From positions 1 to 64,000 of the forward strand of contig CACIJW010000002.1 of NCBI GenBank assembly GCA_902587125.1: a stretch of 64,000 nt of DNA, written 5' to 3'. Both the position numbers and the translations under genes were made by a program. Below the pieces are notes generated by a model. That model did no database searches. It was given only the letters and a program-made list of their open reading frames with translations, and was not told the DNA's origin. Shown here piece after piece: positions 37,875-48,600 of this stretch. This DNA is from an uncultured Bacteroidota bacterium. Lineage in GTDB: Bacteria > Bacteroidota > Bacteroidia > Flavobacteriales > BACL11. Each line of letters begins with the position of its first letter. Position 1 is the first letter of the stretch.

Positions 37875-38794
37875 TGCAGCTTACTAATAATATTTTTATG
37901 ATAAAACCTATGCATTTTGCATTTAATCATGAAACCTCTGAAAATAATTTTTATCAAAAAAATATTACGATTTCAGATAAAAAATTAAATAGAGATGTTT
38001 TGATTGAGTTTGATGGCATGGTTAATCAATTGTTAGAAAAAGGTGTAAATGTTAAAGTTTTTGAGGATAAAGAAAGTATTGTTACTCCTGACTCAATCTT
38101 TCCTAATAATTGGATCTCAACGCATAAGAGCGGAGAAATAGTTTTGTATCCTATGTATGCTAGCAATCGGCGTCTTGAGGTTAGAACAGATATTATCGAA
38201 AAATTAATTAAAGATTATAATTTTTCAAAAATTATTGATTTTAGAAAAGAAAACGAAGGCAAGAAATTTCTAGAGGGGACAGGAAGTATGATATTGGATA
38301 GGAAAAACAAAATTCTTTATGCATCAGTTTCTGAAAGAACCAATAAAGAACTTGTTAATCAGTTTTCAAAAGAGTTTGGTTACTCATCTGTTTTATTCAA
38401 TTCCTACCAAAAAATTAATAATACTCTTTCACCTATCTACCACACGAATGTAATGATGAGTGTATGTTCAGATTTTTGTGTTATCTGTTTGGACTCAATT
38501 GATGACTTAAATCAAAAGAAAAATGTTATTTTGTCGTTGGAAAAGAGTAGAAAGAAAATAATTGACATTTCACAAGAACAGAAAAATAATTTTGCGGGCA
38601 ACATGCTACAGCTACAAGGAAAATACAAAACTTTGGTCATGTCATCTTCAGCATTTAATGTACTATCAACTGATCAAAAAAAACTTCTAGAATCAATGAC
38701 AGACTTTGCTATTTGTAATGTTGAAACAATAGAAAAAATTGGTGGAGGCAGTACTAGATGCATGATAGCAGAAATTTTTAGTTATGTTGAATAA
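37874..38794 (+). CDS. ctlX: CtlX-like citrulline utilization hydrolase (amidinotransferase family)
   Basis: MIKPMHFAFNHETSENNFYQ, PDSIFPNNWISTHKSGEIVLYPM, YHTNVMMSV, GGGSTRCMIAE. Confidence 0.83.
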   Translation: MQLTNNIFMIKPMHFAFNHETSENNFYQKNITISDKKLNRDVLIEFDGMVNQLLEKGVNVKVFEDKESIVTPDSIFPNNWISTHKSGEIVLYPMYASNRRLEVRTDIIEKLIKDYNFSKIIDFRKENEGKKFLEGTGSMILDRKNKILYASVSERTNKELVNQFSKEFGYSSVLFNSYQKINNTLSPIYHTNVMMSVCSDFCVICLDSIDDLNQKKNVILSLEKSRKKIIDISQEQKNNFAGNMLQLQGKYKTLVMSSSAFNVLSTDQKKLLESMTDFAICNVETIEKIGGGSTRCMIAEIFSYVE

Positions 38795-40532
38795 TTTAAA
38801 AGATAACATCAAGGACATAATTAGTTTGAAATATGGAATTGATAAAAATATTATTGAATTTCAAAAAACACGAAAGGAATTTGAAGGTGATCTAACCTTA
38901 GTTGTATTTCCTTTAATTAGAATTTTTAAAAAATCACCCGAAGAAATTTGTAATGAAATTGGTTACTTATTATCTAGACATATAATGTTTATTTCTTCTT
39001 TTAATGTAATAAAGGGATTCTTAAACATAGTGTTAAATAATAATTTTTGGATTGAGTCGATAATCAAAATATCCAAAACTAAAAATTATGGAATCACAAA
39101 AAAAAATAATAAATCTGAGACTACTTTAGTTGAATTTTCATCTCCAAACACTAATAAACCACTTCATTTGGGTCATGTGAGAAATATCGTTTTAGGAGAT
39201 TCAGTTTCAAGAATAATAGAGGCAACTGGTAAAAATGTTAAAAGAGTTCAAATCATTAACGATAGAGGTATTCATATTTGTAAATCAATGCTAGCTTGGC
39301 AAACTTTTGGTAATGGAGAAACTCCAGAAAAGATAAATATGAAAGGAGACCACTTAGTTGGAAAATATTATGTAAAATTTAATCAAGAATATAATAAAGA
39401 GCTAGTTGAACTTAGAAATAAAGGTTATGGTGAGTATGAATGTATAAATAAGTCTAGGCTTAACACAAAAGCCAAAGAACTTTTACTTAGATGGGAATCT
39501 AATGATAGTGAAGTTATTAAATTGTGGTCTCAAATGAACAATTGGGTTTATGCAGGATTTAATGAAACCTATAAGAAATTAGGTGTTACTTTCGACAAAA
39601 ATTACTACGAAAGTGAAACATACTTATTAGGAAAAGATTTAATCGAGGAAGGATTAAAAAGCAACGTTTTCTATAAAAAAGAAGACAATTCAGTATGGGT
39701 AGATTTGACTGAATTTGGATTGGACGAAAAACTTTTGCTAAGATCAGATGGAACAGCCGTTTATATAACTCAAGATATTGGAACTGCTATACAAAGATTT
39801 AAAGACTTTAAATTTTCAGAAATGGTATACACTGTTGGTAATGAACAAAATTATCATTTTGATGTTTTATTTAAAATTTTAAAAAAATTGAATTATTCAT
39901 GGGCTAACATGTGTCATCATTTGTCATACGGAATGGTTGATCTACCTGAAGGTAAAATGAAATCAAGAGAAGGGACTGTTGTTGATGCTGATGATTTGTT
40001 AAATCATGTTCTATACTCCTCGCTTGAACTATCAAATCAGTTAAATAAAAAAAATGATCTTTCTAATAAAGATCATGAGGTAATTTCTCTTGCAGCAATA
40101 AAATATTTTTTACTTAAAGTTGATGCTAAGAAAAATATGATGTTTAATCCAAAAGAATCCATAGATTTCAATGGAAATACTGGTCCATTTCTTTTGTATA
40201 CTTATGCCAGAATAAAGTCTCTAATAAGAAAAAATAATACTAATATTGAAATAAAAAAAGTTGAAATTAATTCAATTGAAAAAGATTTAATAAAAAAAAT
40301 TATTGAGTATCCCGAGGTCATCAGAGACTCTGCTTTATCTTATAACCCCTCACTAATTTGTAATTATATCTTCGAAATGGTTAAAATATATAATAGATAT
40401 TATCAAAATAATGAAATACTAGTTGATGATCAATTGACACGTAGTTTAAGGCTTACAATTTCTGAGGAAGTTTCTAAAATAATCAAATCCTCTGCCGACT
40501 TGCTAGGCTTTGAAGTTCTAGAAAAAATGTAA
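38784..40532 (+). CDS. argS: Arginyl-tRNA synthetase
   Basis: VEFSSPNTNKPLHLGHVRNIVLGD HIGH-type signature; ArgS C-terminal anticodon-binding domain. Confidence 0.96.
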   Translation: MLNNLKDNIKDIISLKYGIDKNIIEFQKTRKEFEGDLTLVVFPLIRIFKKSPEEICNEIGYLLSRHIMFISSFNVIKGFLNIVLNNNFWIESIIKISKTKNYGITKKNNKSETTLVEFSSPNTNKPLHLGHVRNIVLGDSVSRIIEATGKNVKRVQIINDRGIHICKSMLAWQTFGNGETPEKINMKGDHLVGKYYVKFNQEYNKELVELRNKGYGEYECINKSRLNTKAKELLLRWESNDSEVIKLWSQMNNWVYAGFNETYKKLGVTFDKNYYESETYLLGKDLIEEGLKSNVFYKKEDNSVWVDLTEFGLDEKLLLRSDGTAVYITQDIGTAIQRFKDFKFSEMVYTVGNEQNYHFDVLFKILKKLNYSWANMCHHLSYGMVDLPEGKMKSREGTVVDADDLLNHVLYSSLELSNQLNKKNDLSNKDHEVISLAAIKYFLLKVDAKKNMMFNPKESIDFNGNTGPFLLYTYARIKSLIRKNNTNIEIKKVEINSIEKDLIKKIIEYPEVIRDSALSYNPSLICNYIFEMVKIYNRYYQNNEILVDDQLTRSLRLTISEEVSKIIKSSADLLGFEVLEKM

Positions 40533-40533
40533 A

Positions 40534-41391
40534 CTACTTTTCTTTTAAATAGTCTAATATTTTCAAAATTTCTTTTGCTTGTTTTACATCATGAACTCTA
40601 AGAAGTTTACATCCTTTGGTTAGAGCAATTGTATTCACTACTGTTGTTGAATTTAGTGCATCTTTCGAATCAATATCTAAAAGTTTAGTGAGCATTGATT
40701 TTCTTGAAACACCAGCAATAATTGGGTATCCAAATTTTTGAAATTTTTTTATGTTTTTTAATATCGTATAGTTGTCTTTAAGACTTTTTCCAAAACCAAA
40801 ACCTGGATCGATAATTATTTTTTTTATTCCTTTATTATTTAAATAATTTATCTTTTTTTCAAAAAAATCAAGTAACTCTCTAATAATATTTTTGTAGGTA
40901 GGTTTCTCTTGCATGCTTTTTGGCTCTCCCTGCATATGCATTAAAATATAGGGGAGATTATTTTTTGCTACAACATCAAAAATTTTTGAGTCAAATTTTC
41001 CAGCAGAAATATCATTTATGATATCAGCATTATTTTCGATAGCAATTTCAGCAACTGAAGATCTAAAGGTATCCACTGAAACTATAGTTTTTGGAAATTT
41101 CTGCTTTATTAATTTGGTGTATTTTTTTATAATTTCTAATTCTTTTTTTTCTTCAACAGGAGATGAGCCAGGTTTTGATGAGCATGCTCCGATATCGATG
41201 ATATCAACTCCTTCCTCAATCATTTTTTTGCATTGCTTTATTATAGAACTTTCTTTAATAAATTTACCACCATCATAAAATGAATTATTAGTGATGTTTA
41301 GAATACCCATAACCTTGGTTGTTGAAAAAAAAGTTGAATAGTTAATTTTTTCAATAGAAATGTCAGAATTAAAACTTTTATCTTTGTACAT
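40534..41391 (-). CDS. folP: Dihydropteroate synthase
   Basis: VMGILNITNNSFYDGG, DIIDIGACSSKPG, IIIDPGFGFGKS, AGVSRKSML. Confidence 0.95.
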   Translation of the reverse strand: MYKDKSFNSDISIEKINYSTFFSTTKVMGILNITNNSFYDGGKFIKESSIIKQCKKMIEEGVDIIDIGACSSKPGSSPVEEKKELEIIKKYTKLIKQKFPKTIVSVDTFRSSVAEIAIENNADIINDISAGKFDSKIFDVVAKNNLPYILMHMQGEPKSMQEKPTYKNIIRELLDFFEKKINYLNNKGIKKIIIDPGFGFGKSLKDNYTILKNIKKFQKFGYPIIAGVSRKSMLTKLLDIDSKDALNSTTVVNTIALTKGCKLLRVHDVKQAKEILKILDYLKEK

Positions 41392-41399
41392 TAATATAT

Positions 41400-41948
41400 A
41401 TGATGAAGAGAACTTTAGTTGAATATGATTCTATAATTGACATTTGTTTAGACATTTTTACAAAGAAACTAAAAGATTATGGATCTGCGTGGAGAATATT
41501 AAGAATTAGTTCATTAACAGATCAAATTTTCATTAAGGCTCAACGCATTAGAAGCATAGAGTTAAAAGGCATACAAAAAGTCGATGAAGGAATTGAAAAA
41601 GAGTTTATTGGAATAGTAAATTATGCCGTAATAGGTTTGTCTCAAATTAAACTTGGGATTTCCGATTCAATTGATGATGTAAAAAATGAAGAAGCAATTA
41701 ATTTATTCAAAAGTATAACTTCTGAGGCTAAAAATCTGATGATTGCGAAAAATCATGACTACGGTGAAGCTTGGAGAGATATGAGAGTAAGTTCTCTAAC
41801 AGATCTCATACTTCAAAAGATATACAGAGTAAAGCAAATTGAGAAAAATAATGGATCTACAATTATTTCAGAAGGTATAGATGCTAATTATTTAGATATG
41901 TTAAATTACGCAGTTTTTGCGTTAATTAAATTAGAAAAAAGTGAATAA
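41400..41948 (+). CDS. DUF1599 domain-containing protein (internally duplicated)
   Basis: Two similar halves: KDYGSAWRILRISSLTDQIFIKAQRI and HDYGEAWRDMRVSSLTDLILQKIYRV. Confidence 0.82.
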   Translation: MMKRTLVEYDSIIDICLDIFTKKLKDYGSAWRILRISSLTDQIFIKAQRIRSIELKGIQKVDEGIEKEFIGIVNYAVIGLSQIKLGISDSIDDVKNEEAINLFKSITSEAKNLMIAKNHDYGEAWRDMRVSSLTDLILQKIYRVKQIEKNNGSTIISEGIDANYLDMLNYAVFALIKLEKSE

Positions 41949-43047
41949 AATTATTTCTACCTTTCTTAGAGTTTTTATTGGAGTTTTTTTAATTATTTCA
42001 GGACTTTTGAAAGTAAATGATACTATTGGTTTTTCATACAAATTAAATGAGTACTTTCAAGTACTTAACATAGAATTTTTTTCTCCAATTTCTTTACAGC
42101 TAGCTTTTTTAATATGCATCTTTGAAGTTGTATTAGGAGCTCTCTTAATTACTGCTACAAAATTTAGATTTACATTCTTTTGTACTTCCGCGATGATGAT
42201 ATTTTTCACTTTTCTCACTTTCTATTCAGCTTATTTTGAGAAAGTTACAGATTGTGGGTGTTTTGGAGATGCCTTAAAGCTAAGACCATGGGACTCGTTT
42301 TACAAGGACGTAATAATATTAATTATTTTAGTAGTAATATATAAAGGAAAAGATAGCTTCAAATCTTTTTTTTCCAAAAAAGGAGACCATGTATACATTT
42401 TTTTAGTAACGCTAGTATCTACAATTTTTGCTTTTTACACATACAATAATTTACCATTGAAAGACTATAGGCCATATGCTGTTGGTCAAAACATAAGTGA
42501 TAATATGAAAACTTGTTTTGAGTTAAATTTACCTTGCACTGAAGAGTCCCCAATCTATCTTGTAAGAGATATTCAAACAGGAGAAGAGCTTGAAATGGTT
42601 GCAGATATGTGGTTAAGTAATACAGATAGGTATGAGTATTTGAACTTCACTGATAAAACAAAAATACTTATGAAAGGCTATGAGCCTAAGATAACAGATT
42701 TTTCAATTCAAAATAAAAACATTGATATTACTGATTCGGTCCTGAATTTGGATAATGTTTTAGTCTTTGTTAGCTATGATTTAAACAAGATTAATAAGAA
42801 ATCCATTATCAACATTAAAAACATATATATGCAATCAATAGATGAACAAATCATTTTTCTAACTGCTTCAAATGAAAACATAATCAAAAATTTTAATGAT
42901 AATAATGATTTAAATATTGATTTCAGCTACTCAGATGAAACAGTTTTAAAAACTATAGTAAGATCAAATCCTGGAGTTTTGAGAATTCAAGGAGGAACTG
43001 TTATTGAAAAATTACATCACAATCATTTCGAAAAATTAATTAAATAA
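41941..43047 (+). CDS. DoxX/MauE-like membrane protein (BT_3928-type family)
   Basis: FLRVFIGVFLIISGLLKVNDTIGFSYKLNEYF, DCGCFGDALKLRPWDSFYKD; GTG start. Confidence 0.8.
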   Translation: MNKIISTFLRVFIGVFLIISGLLKVNDTIGFSYKLNEYFQVLNIEFFSPISLQLAFLICIFEVVLGALLITATKFRFTFFCTSAMMIFFTFLTFYSAYFEKVTDCGCFGDALKLRPWDSFYKDVIILIILVVIYKGKDSFKSFFSKKGDHVYIFLVTLVSTIFAFYTYNNLPLKDYRPYAVGQNISDNMKTCFELNLPCTEESPIYLVRDIQTGEELEMVADMWLSNTDRYEYLNFTDKTKILMKGYEPKITDFSIQNKNIDITDSVLNLDNVLVFVSYDLNKINKKSIINIKNIYMQSIDEQIIFLTASNENIIKNFNDNNDLNIDFSYSDETVLKTIVRSNPGVLRIQGGTVIEKLHHNHFEKLIK

Positions 43048-43048
43048 T

Positions 43049-44125
43049 TTGAGAAATTTTCTGCTTACAAAAATATACGATACCATGCTAGTTATTTTGG
43101 GAGTTATAGTCGTTATATTTCTTTTATTTAATGTTTTACCTGCTGACCCAGCAAGAATGATGTTAGACAAAAGAGAGGACTCAGAGCAGCTTAATGAGAT
43201 AAAAAAGAAATATGCTCTAGATCAGCCTGTGTTCATACAGTTTTTATACTATATTAATGATCTTTCTTTCATATCTGTTTTGGAGAACACCAATAAAGAC
43301 AATTACACATATGCTAAACAAAAAAAATATAAATTTTTTAAAATTTTTAATATTGGTTCAAAATCAATAGTTGTGAAAAAACCATATTTGAGAGAATCTT
43401 ATTTTAAGAAAGGAGAGAGTGTGTCATCTATTATTTTGAGTACTTTTCCAAATACAGTGGTTTTAGCAACAAGTTCGATGCTTTTGGCTTCTTTTTTAGG
43501 TATAATTTTAGGTATCCTTTGTGCAATATTTATTAATACTTTTTTTGACAGATTAATAATTTTTTTCACGGCAATTGGAATATCATTACCCTCATTCTTT
43601 AGTGCAATGTTATTTGCTTGGATTTTTGGATTTTTACTTCATGATTATACTAATTTGAGTGTGACGGGAAGTTTATTTGAGATAGACGACTATTCTGGAG
43701 AAAAAAAGCTGAGTTTAATTAATCTTATTTTACCGGCTTTAACACTTTCTCTTAGACCTCTTTCAATAATCACTCAATTGACAAGAAACTCACTGATTGA
43801 AGTTTTATCAATGGATTATATTAGAACAGCAACATCAAAAGGTCTTTCAAAGTTTAAAGTTCTTTTCAAACATGCTCTAGTAAATGCATTAAATCCAGTT
43901 ATAACATCAATCTCAGGGTGGTTTGCATCTCTTCTCGCTGGTTCTGTATTTGTGGAATATATTTTTGGATGGAACGGAATCGGAAAGGAATTGGTTAATT
44001 CTTTGAATAATTTAGATGTGCCAGTTGTAATGGGTATAGTTCTTCTTGTATCTTTGATATTTGTTTTTGTAAATATTGTCGTTGATTATTTATATTCAAT
44101 TATTGATCCTAGAATTAAAGTGTAA
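43049..44125 (+). CDS. ABC transporter permease, OppB/DppB family
   Basis: ADPARMMLDKR, SSIILSTFPNTVVLA, LPALTLSLRPLSIITQLTRNSLIEVL; TTG start. Confidence 0.87.
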   Translation: MRNFLLTKIYDTMLVILGVIVVIFLLFNVLPADPARMMLDKREDSEQLNEIKKKYALDQPVFIQFLYYINDLSFISVLENTNKDNYTYAKQKKYKFFKIFNIGSKSIVVKKPYLRESYFKKGESVSSIILSTFPNTVVLATSSMLLASFLGIILGILCAIFINTFFDRLIIFFTAIGISLPSFFSAMLFAWIFGFLLHDYTNLSVTGSLFEIDDYSGEKKLSLINLILPALTLSLRPLSIITQLTRNSLIEVLSMDYIRTATSKGLSKFKVLFKHALVNALNPVITSISGWFASLLAGSVFVEYIFGWNGIGKELVNSLNNLDVPVVMGIVLLVSLIFVFVNIVVDYLYSIIDPRIKV

Positions 44126-44880
44126 TGAGTAAAAAATTAGTTATAGCAAACTGGAAAATGAATTTAGATTACTCTCAAGCCAAAGAGCTAAGTAAGATGA
44201 TTTCCAAAAATAATTTTCAAAACAACTTAGTTGTTGCACCATCTAATTTATACTTAGAAGCTGTTCTTAAAATTTGTGAAAATAATCCGCAAATTATGGT
44301 TTCATCTCAAAATGTGAGTGAGTATGAAAATGGTGCTTATACAGGAGAGATATCTGCTAAAATGCTAAAGTCTTTAGGTGTAACTTATTGTATTATTGGG
44401 CATTCTGAAAGAAGACTTTATTTTGGCGAGGAATCTAAACTAATAACAACAAAAATTAATCAATGTTTAAAAAATAATATTGTTCCAATTTTTTGTGTTG
44501 GTGAGCATGAAAATGATAGAGACAAAAATGAGCATTTTAAAGTTGTAAAGAATCAGATATTATCGGTACTAGATAAAATAAATGTAAAAAGTATTAAAAG
44601 ATTAATAGTTGCCTATGAGCCAGTTTGGGCAATTGGAACAGGTAAAACCGCAACACCATCTCAGGCTCAAGAAATGCATTTATATATCAGAAATTTAATT
44701 AAAGAGAAGTATGGTTTAGAAATTTCAGAAACAATAAAAATTGTTTATGGTGGTAGTTGCAACAAAAATAACGCAAAAGACTTATTTAAACAGAAAGACA
44801 TAGATGGTGGACTAGTTGGAGGGGCTTCACTTATTCATGATGATTTTATTGAAATAGTTAGAATAGGTGAATTATTTTAA
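44125..44880 (+). CDS. tpiA: Triosephosphate isomerase
   Basis: VIANWKMN, IIGHSERR, VAYEPVWAIGTGKTA, YGGSCNKNNA, DGGLVGGASL. Confidence 0.97.
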   Translation: MSKKLVIANWKMNLDYSQAKELSKMISKNNFQNNLVVAPSNLYLEAVLKICENNPQIMVSSQNVSEYENGAYTGEISAKMLKSLGVTYCIIGHSERRLYFGEESKLITTKINQCLKNNIVPIFCVGEHENDRDKNEHFKVVKNQILSVLDKINVKSIKRLIVAYEPVWAIGTGKTATPSQAQEMHLYIRNLIKEKYGLEISETIKIVYGGSCNKNNAKDLFKQKDIDGGLVGGASLIHDDFIEIVRIGELF

Positions 44881-45685
44881 GTTTTCATTAACCCTTGGTA
44901 ACTTTAATGAACAATCTGTTGAAATTATAACTGCTTTTCTTTTTCAACTTGGCTTTGAGTCTTGTGAAGAGGCCAAAAACAATATTTATGCCTACGCTAG
45001 CGAGGGTAATGTAACAGATGATTTAATTGATGAAATCGAAATATTATCTAAAAATCTTAATTTCAAATTCACCCATAATAAAATAATCACTGAAAATTGG
45101 AACAAAAAGTGGGAGAGTAATTTTGAACCTATACAAATTAATGATGACTGTATCATTAGGGCTTCATTTCACAAGCAGATTAACCTCAAATATGAAATAA
45201 TTATCGATCCCAAAATGTCATTTGGAACTGGGCATCACGAAACAACTTTTTTGATATGCAAGGAGTTATTTGATATAAATTTAGAAAATAAGAATGTACT
45301 TGATTTTGGATGTGGAACAGGCATATTATCAATCTTATCTGCAAAATTAAATGCTAAGTCAGTTACTGCAATTGATTACGATAATAAATGCATAGATAAT
45401 ACTTTTGAAAATCTTAAAAAGAACAATATTGACAATGTGGAGTTAATAAAAGATGATAAAGTGCCAAAAAACAAAAAATTTGATTTAATAATTTCAAACA
45501 TTAATAGAAATGTTATTTTGAAGAGCTTTGAAGCCTTTATTGAGACAGAAGCCAAGGAATTTATTTTAAGTGGTTTTCTTGAAACTGACTTTGAAATTTT
45601 GCTAAATAAGATTAAAGACTCAAAGTTTCAATTAACAACTAAAAAAAATAAAAATGGATGGTTAATGTTAAGAACAAAAAAATAA
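44867..45685 (+). CDS. prmA: Ribosomal protein L11 methyltransferase
   Basis: IDPKMSFGTGHHETTFLI, VLDFGCGTGILSILSAKL, NINRNVIL. Confidence 0.93.
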   Translation: MNYFKFSLTLGNFNEQSVEIITAFLFQLGFESCEEAKNNIYAYASEGNVTDDLIDEIEILSKNLNFKFTHNKIITENWNKKWESNFEPIQINDDCIIRASFHKQINLKYEIIIDPKMSFGTGHHETTFLICKELFDINLENKNVLDFGCGTGILSILSAKLNAKSVTAIDYDNKCIDNTFENLKKNNIDNVELIKDDKVPKNKKFDLIISNINRNVILKSFEAFIETEAKEFILSGFLETDFEILLNKIKDSKFQLTTKKNKNGWLMLRTKK

Positions 45686-48600
45686 CATTCTTATTATTTT
45701 TCGTTTTTCAGTTCAGTTTACTGAACGCTCAAATAAACAACGAATCTTCAATTCAGGAACAGTCAATTCAAAAGAAACTTGAGTCGTATTTAAAACTGAA
45801 AGAAAACAAAGATTTAAAATCTTCATATAAAAACTTTAGTAAAATCCTATCAGAGAATAAAGATTTGAAAACTGGTAGACTATTAAATTTTATGATTCAA
45901 AAAAAATTAAAGCCTAATTCTCATTTTAGAAATTTTTTCGAATCATATTTATTAGTTTTCTCATCCAACAGTCATGATTTAGATAGTTGGATCAATGTGT
46001 TACAAAAGGTTTTGCAAGAAAATACAATTAATAAATTTAATAATTTTCTAATTTATACATCAGATCTTGTTCAGCTAAAGTCTATTAGAAAAACTAAAAC
46101 TTTAAATTGGTCTTATTCTGATTCTAAAGTTTTTTTTGAGTATGTAGGTGAAAATCCAGTTGTTGTATTTTCTGATCCTACTAATCTTATGTGCACTGCT
46201 AAGGGAAATTCTATTAAAATAAATTTAACCAGAGGAAAATATTATCCTTTTAAAAATAAATGGAATGGTGAAGAAGGAGTAGTAGACTGGTCAACTCATT
46301 CAATTTCCTCAGACAGCATTTATGTCATTTTAGATAAATACAAAATTGACACACGTTCTACTAAGATAAATTGTGATTCTGTTTTCTTTTATAATAAATA
46401 TTTATTTGATAAACCATTAACAGGTAAGTTTCAAAATAGAATTTCAATTGGAAAAATGTCTCAAACATACCCAAGATTTACTTCATATTCAAAGAAAATT
46501 TTTCTTGCAGAAATTTTTAATGGGATAGATTATGAGGGGGGATACATGCTAAATGGTAAAAAGTTTATTGCTGATGGAGGAAAGTATGCTGATGCCAAAA
46601 TTATATTTAAAAAAAATGGTAAAAAATTATTAGTAGCCAAGTCAGACCGTTTTAACTTGGAGAGTAAATCATTGACTTCAAGTTCATGTGCACTTAAGAT
46701 TTACTTTGATAATGATTCAATTTTTCACTCTGATTTGAAATTAAAATATTTTGATGATGAAAGAAAATTACAACTTTTTAACTCAATCAATACTTCTTTC
46801 AGAAAACCAATGATTAACTCATATCATAAAATGTCAATTTATTTTGAAATGATGGAATGGTCAATTGATAGTAGCTTGATTGAGTTCGGTTCAGTGCCTG
46901 GTGCATCTATTTCAAATGTTGAATTTGAATCACTTGACTTTTTTGATGAAAAAAAATATGATATGCTAGCAGGAATTGATGAAATACATCCTCTAATACT
47001 AATAAGTAACTATGTTAGAGACAAAAAAGAAAATATCTTTTATGTCTCAGACTTTGCTAAATATATTGGATATCCGATGTTGCAAGTAAAAAACTATCTT
47101 ATAAACTTGTCAAATCATGGATTTTTATTTTATGATTCTGGTGAGGAAAGAATTTATGTCCAAGAAAATGTTGAGAAATATATCAAAGCAAAGTCTAAAC
47201 TAAGTGACTATGATGTTATAAGTTTTGTTTCCTCTTTAAGAAACAATTCAAAAAATAAAATTGTAAATGCAGCTATTAATTTAGAAAATAAGGATCTGAT
47301 GATTGCTGGCGTAAGAAATATAACTCTAAGTAAAACTCAGAGTGTATTCTTAAAACCATTTAAAGGTAGGTTAGTATTTAAGAAAAACAGAGATTTTTCT
47401 TTTTCTGGCTTTATTTCAGCTGGATCCGGAAGATTCAATTTGTTCGGCAAAAAATTTGATTTCATATATGATGATTTCAAAATTAATTTAAACAAAATAG
47501 ACTCTGTCAGACTTAAGGTTCCAAAATTACCTGTAAAGAAAGATATGTATGGAAATGAACTTTTGACTGATGTCAAGACGGTCTTGCAGTCAGTTACCGG
47601 AGATTTAGTAATTGATAATGAAAATAATAAATCAGGTATTTACAGAGACAGTTTTCCTAATTATCCAATTTTTAGAAGTTTTGAAAGGTCATTCGTATAT
47701 TATGATGACAAATCAATTTTTAATTCTGTCTATGATAGGAAAAAATTCTACTTCCACTTGGACCCTTTTGAGATTGATAGTTTAGAGAATTACAGCGGAA
47801 AAGGTTTAGCCTTTTCCGGTGATTTTGTTTCTGCAGGCATCTTTAATAATTTTTCTGATACCTTAAAGCTTCAAGATGATTATTCATTAGGATTTAGTAA
47901 AATATTCGCAGATACTGGCGAAGAAATTTATGGCAAAACAAAATACTACACTAATATTAACTTGAGTAACAAAGGTCTAAAGGGAAACGGAAGATTAGAA
48001 TATTTAAACTCTACTTATCATAATAAAGAAGTATTCTTTTTCCCAGATTCAGCTATTTTATTGACCGATTCAATTTTCATTGATCAAATAAAGGATGGAA
48101 TCGAATTTCCTGATGTAAAAAACAGTGTTACACTTTCAAAATATCATCCATTTCAGGATAAAGTATTCATTAATAAAATTGATTCAAGTTTTTCTTTTTA
48201 TGAAAATCAAGCCTCCTTTGATGGAAAATTATGTTTCCAACCCATAGGACTTACTGGTGCAGGTAAAATGAAGCTAGATAATTCAGAGGTTCATGCCCAA
48301 AGGTTCAACTTCAATGCAGAGTGGTTCAAGTCTGATACAGCTGATCTATTTGTATACAATGGTGATAAACTCAGCTTTGAAACAAAAAATTTAAGAACTA
48401 ATATTGATATTTATGAGAAGAAAGGAACTTTCTTTTCAAATGGAATCATGTCATCAGTAAATTTTGTAACAAATAATTATTTCTGCAGAATAGATAAGTT
48501 GAATTGGGATATAAGAAATGATATACTTGAATTTGGAGACTCTTTAAATCAAAGTTCATTTTTAGAATTCGTTTCTACATCAAGCACTGAGGATTCACTA

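Noticed and set aside
37682-37957. Minus-strand ORF of 91 aa at the junction of the two amidinotransferases.
   Set aside because: Antisense to conserved catalytic-Cys and N-terminal segments of two real genes.
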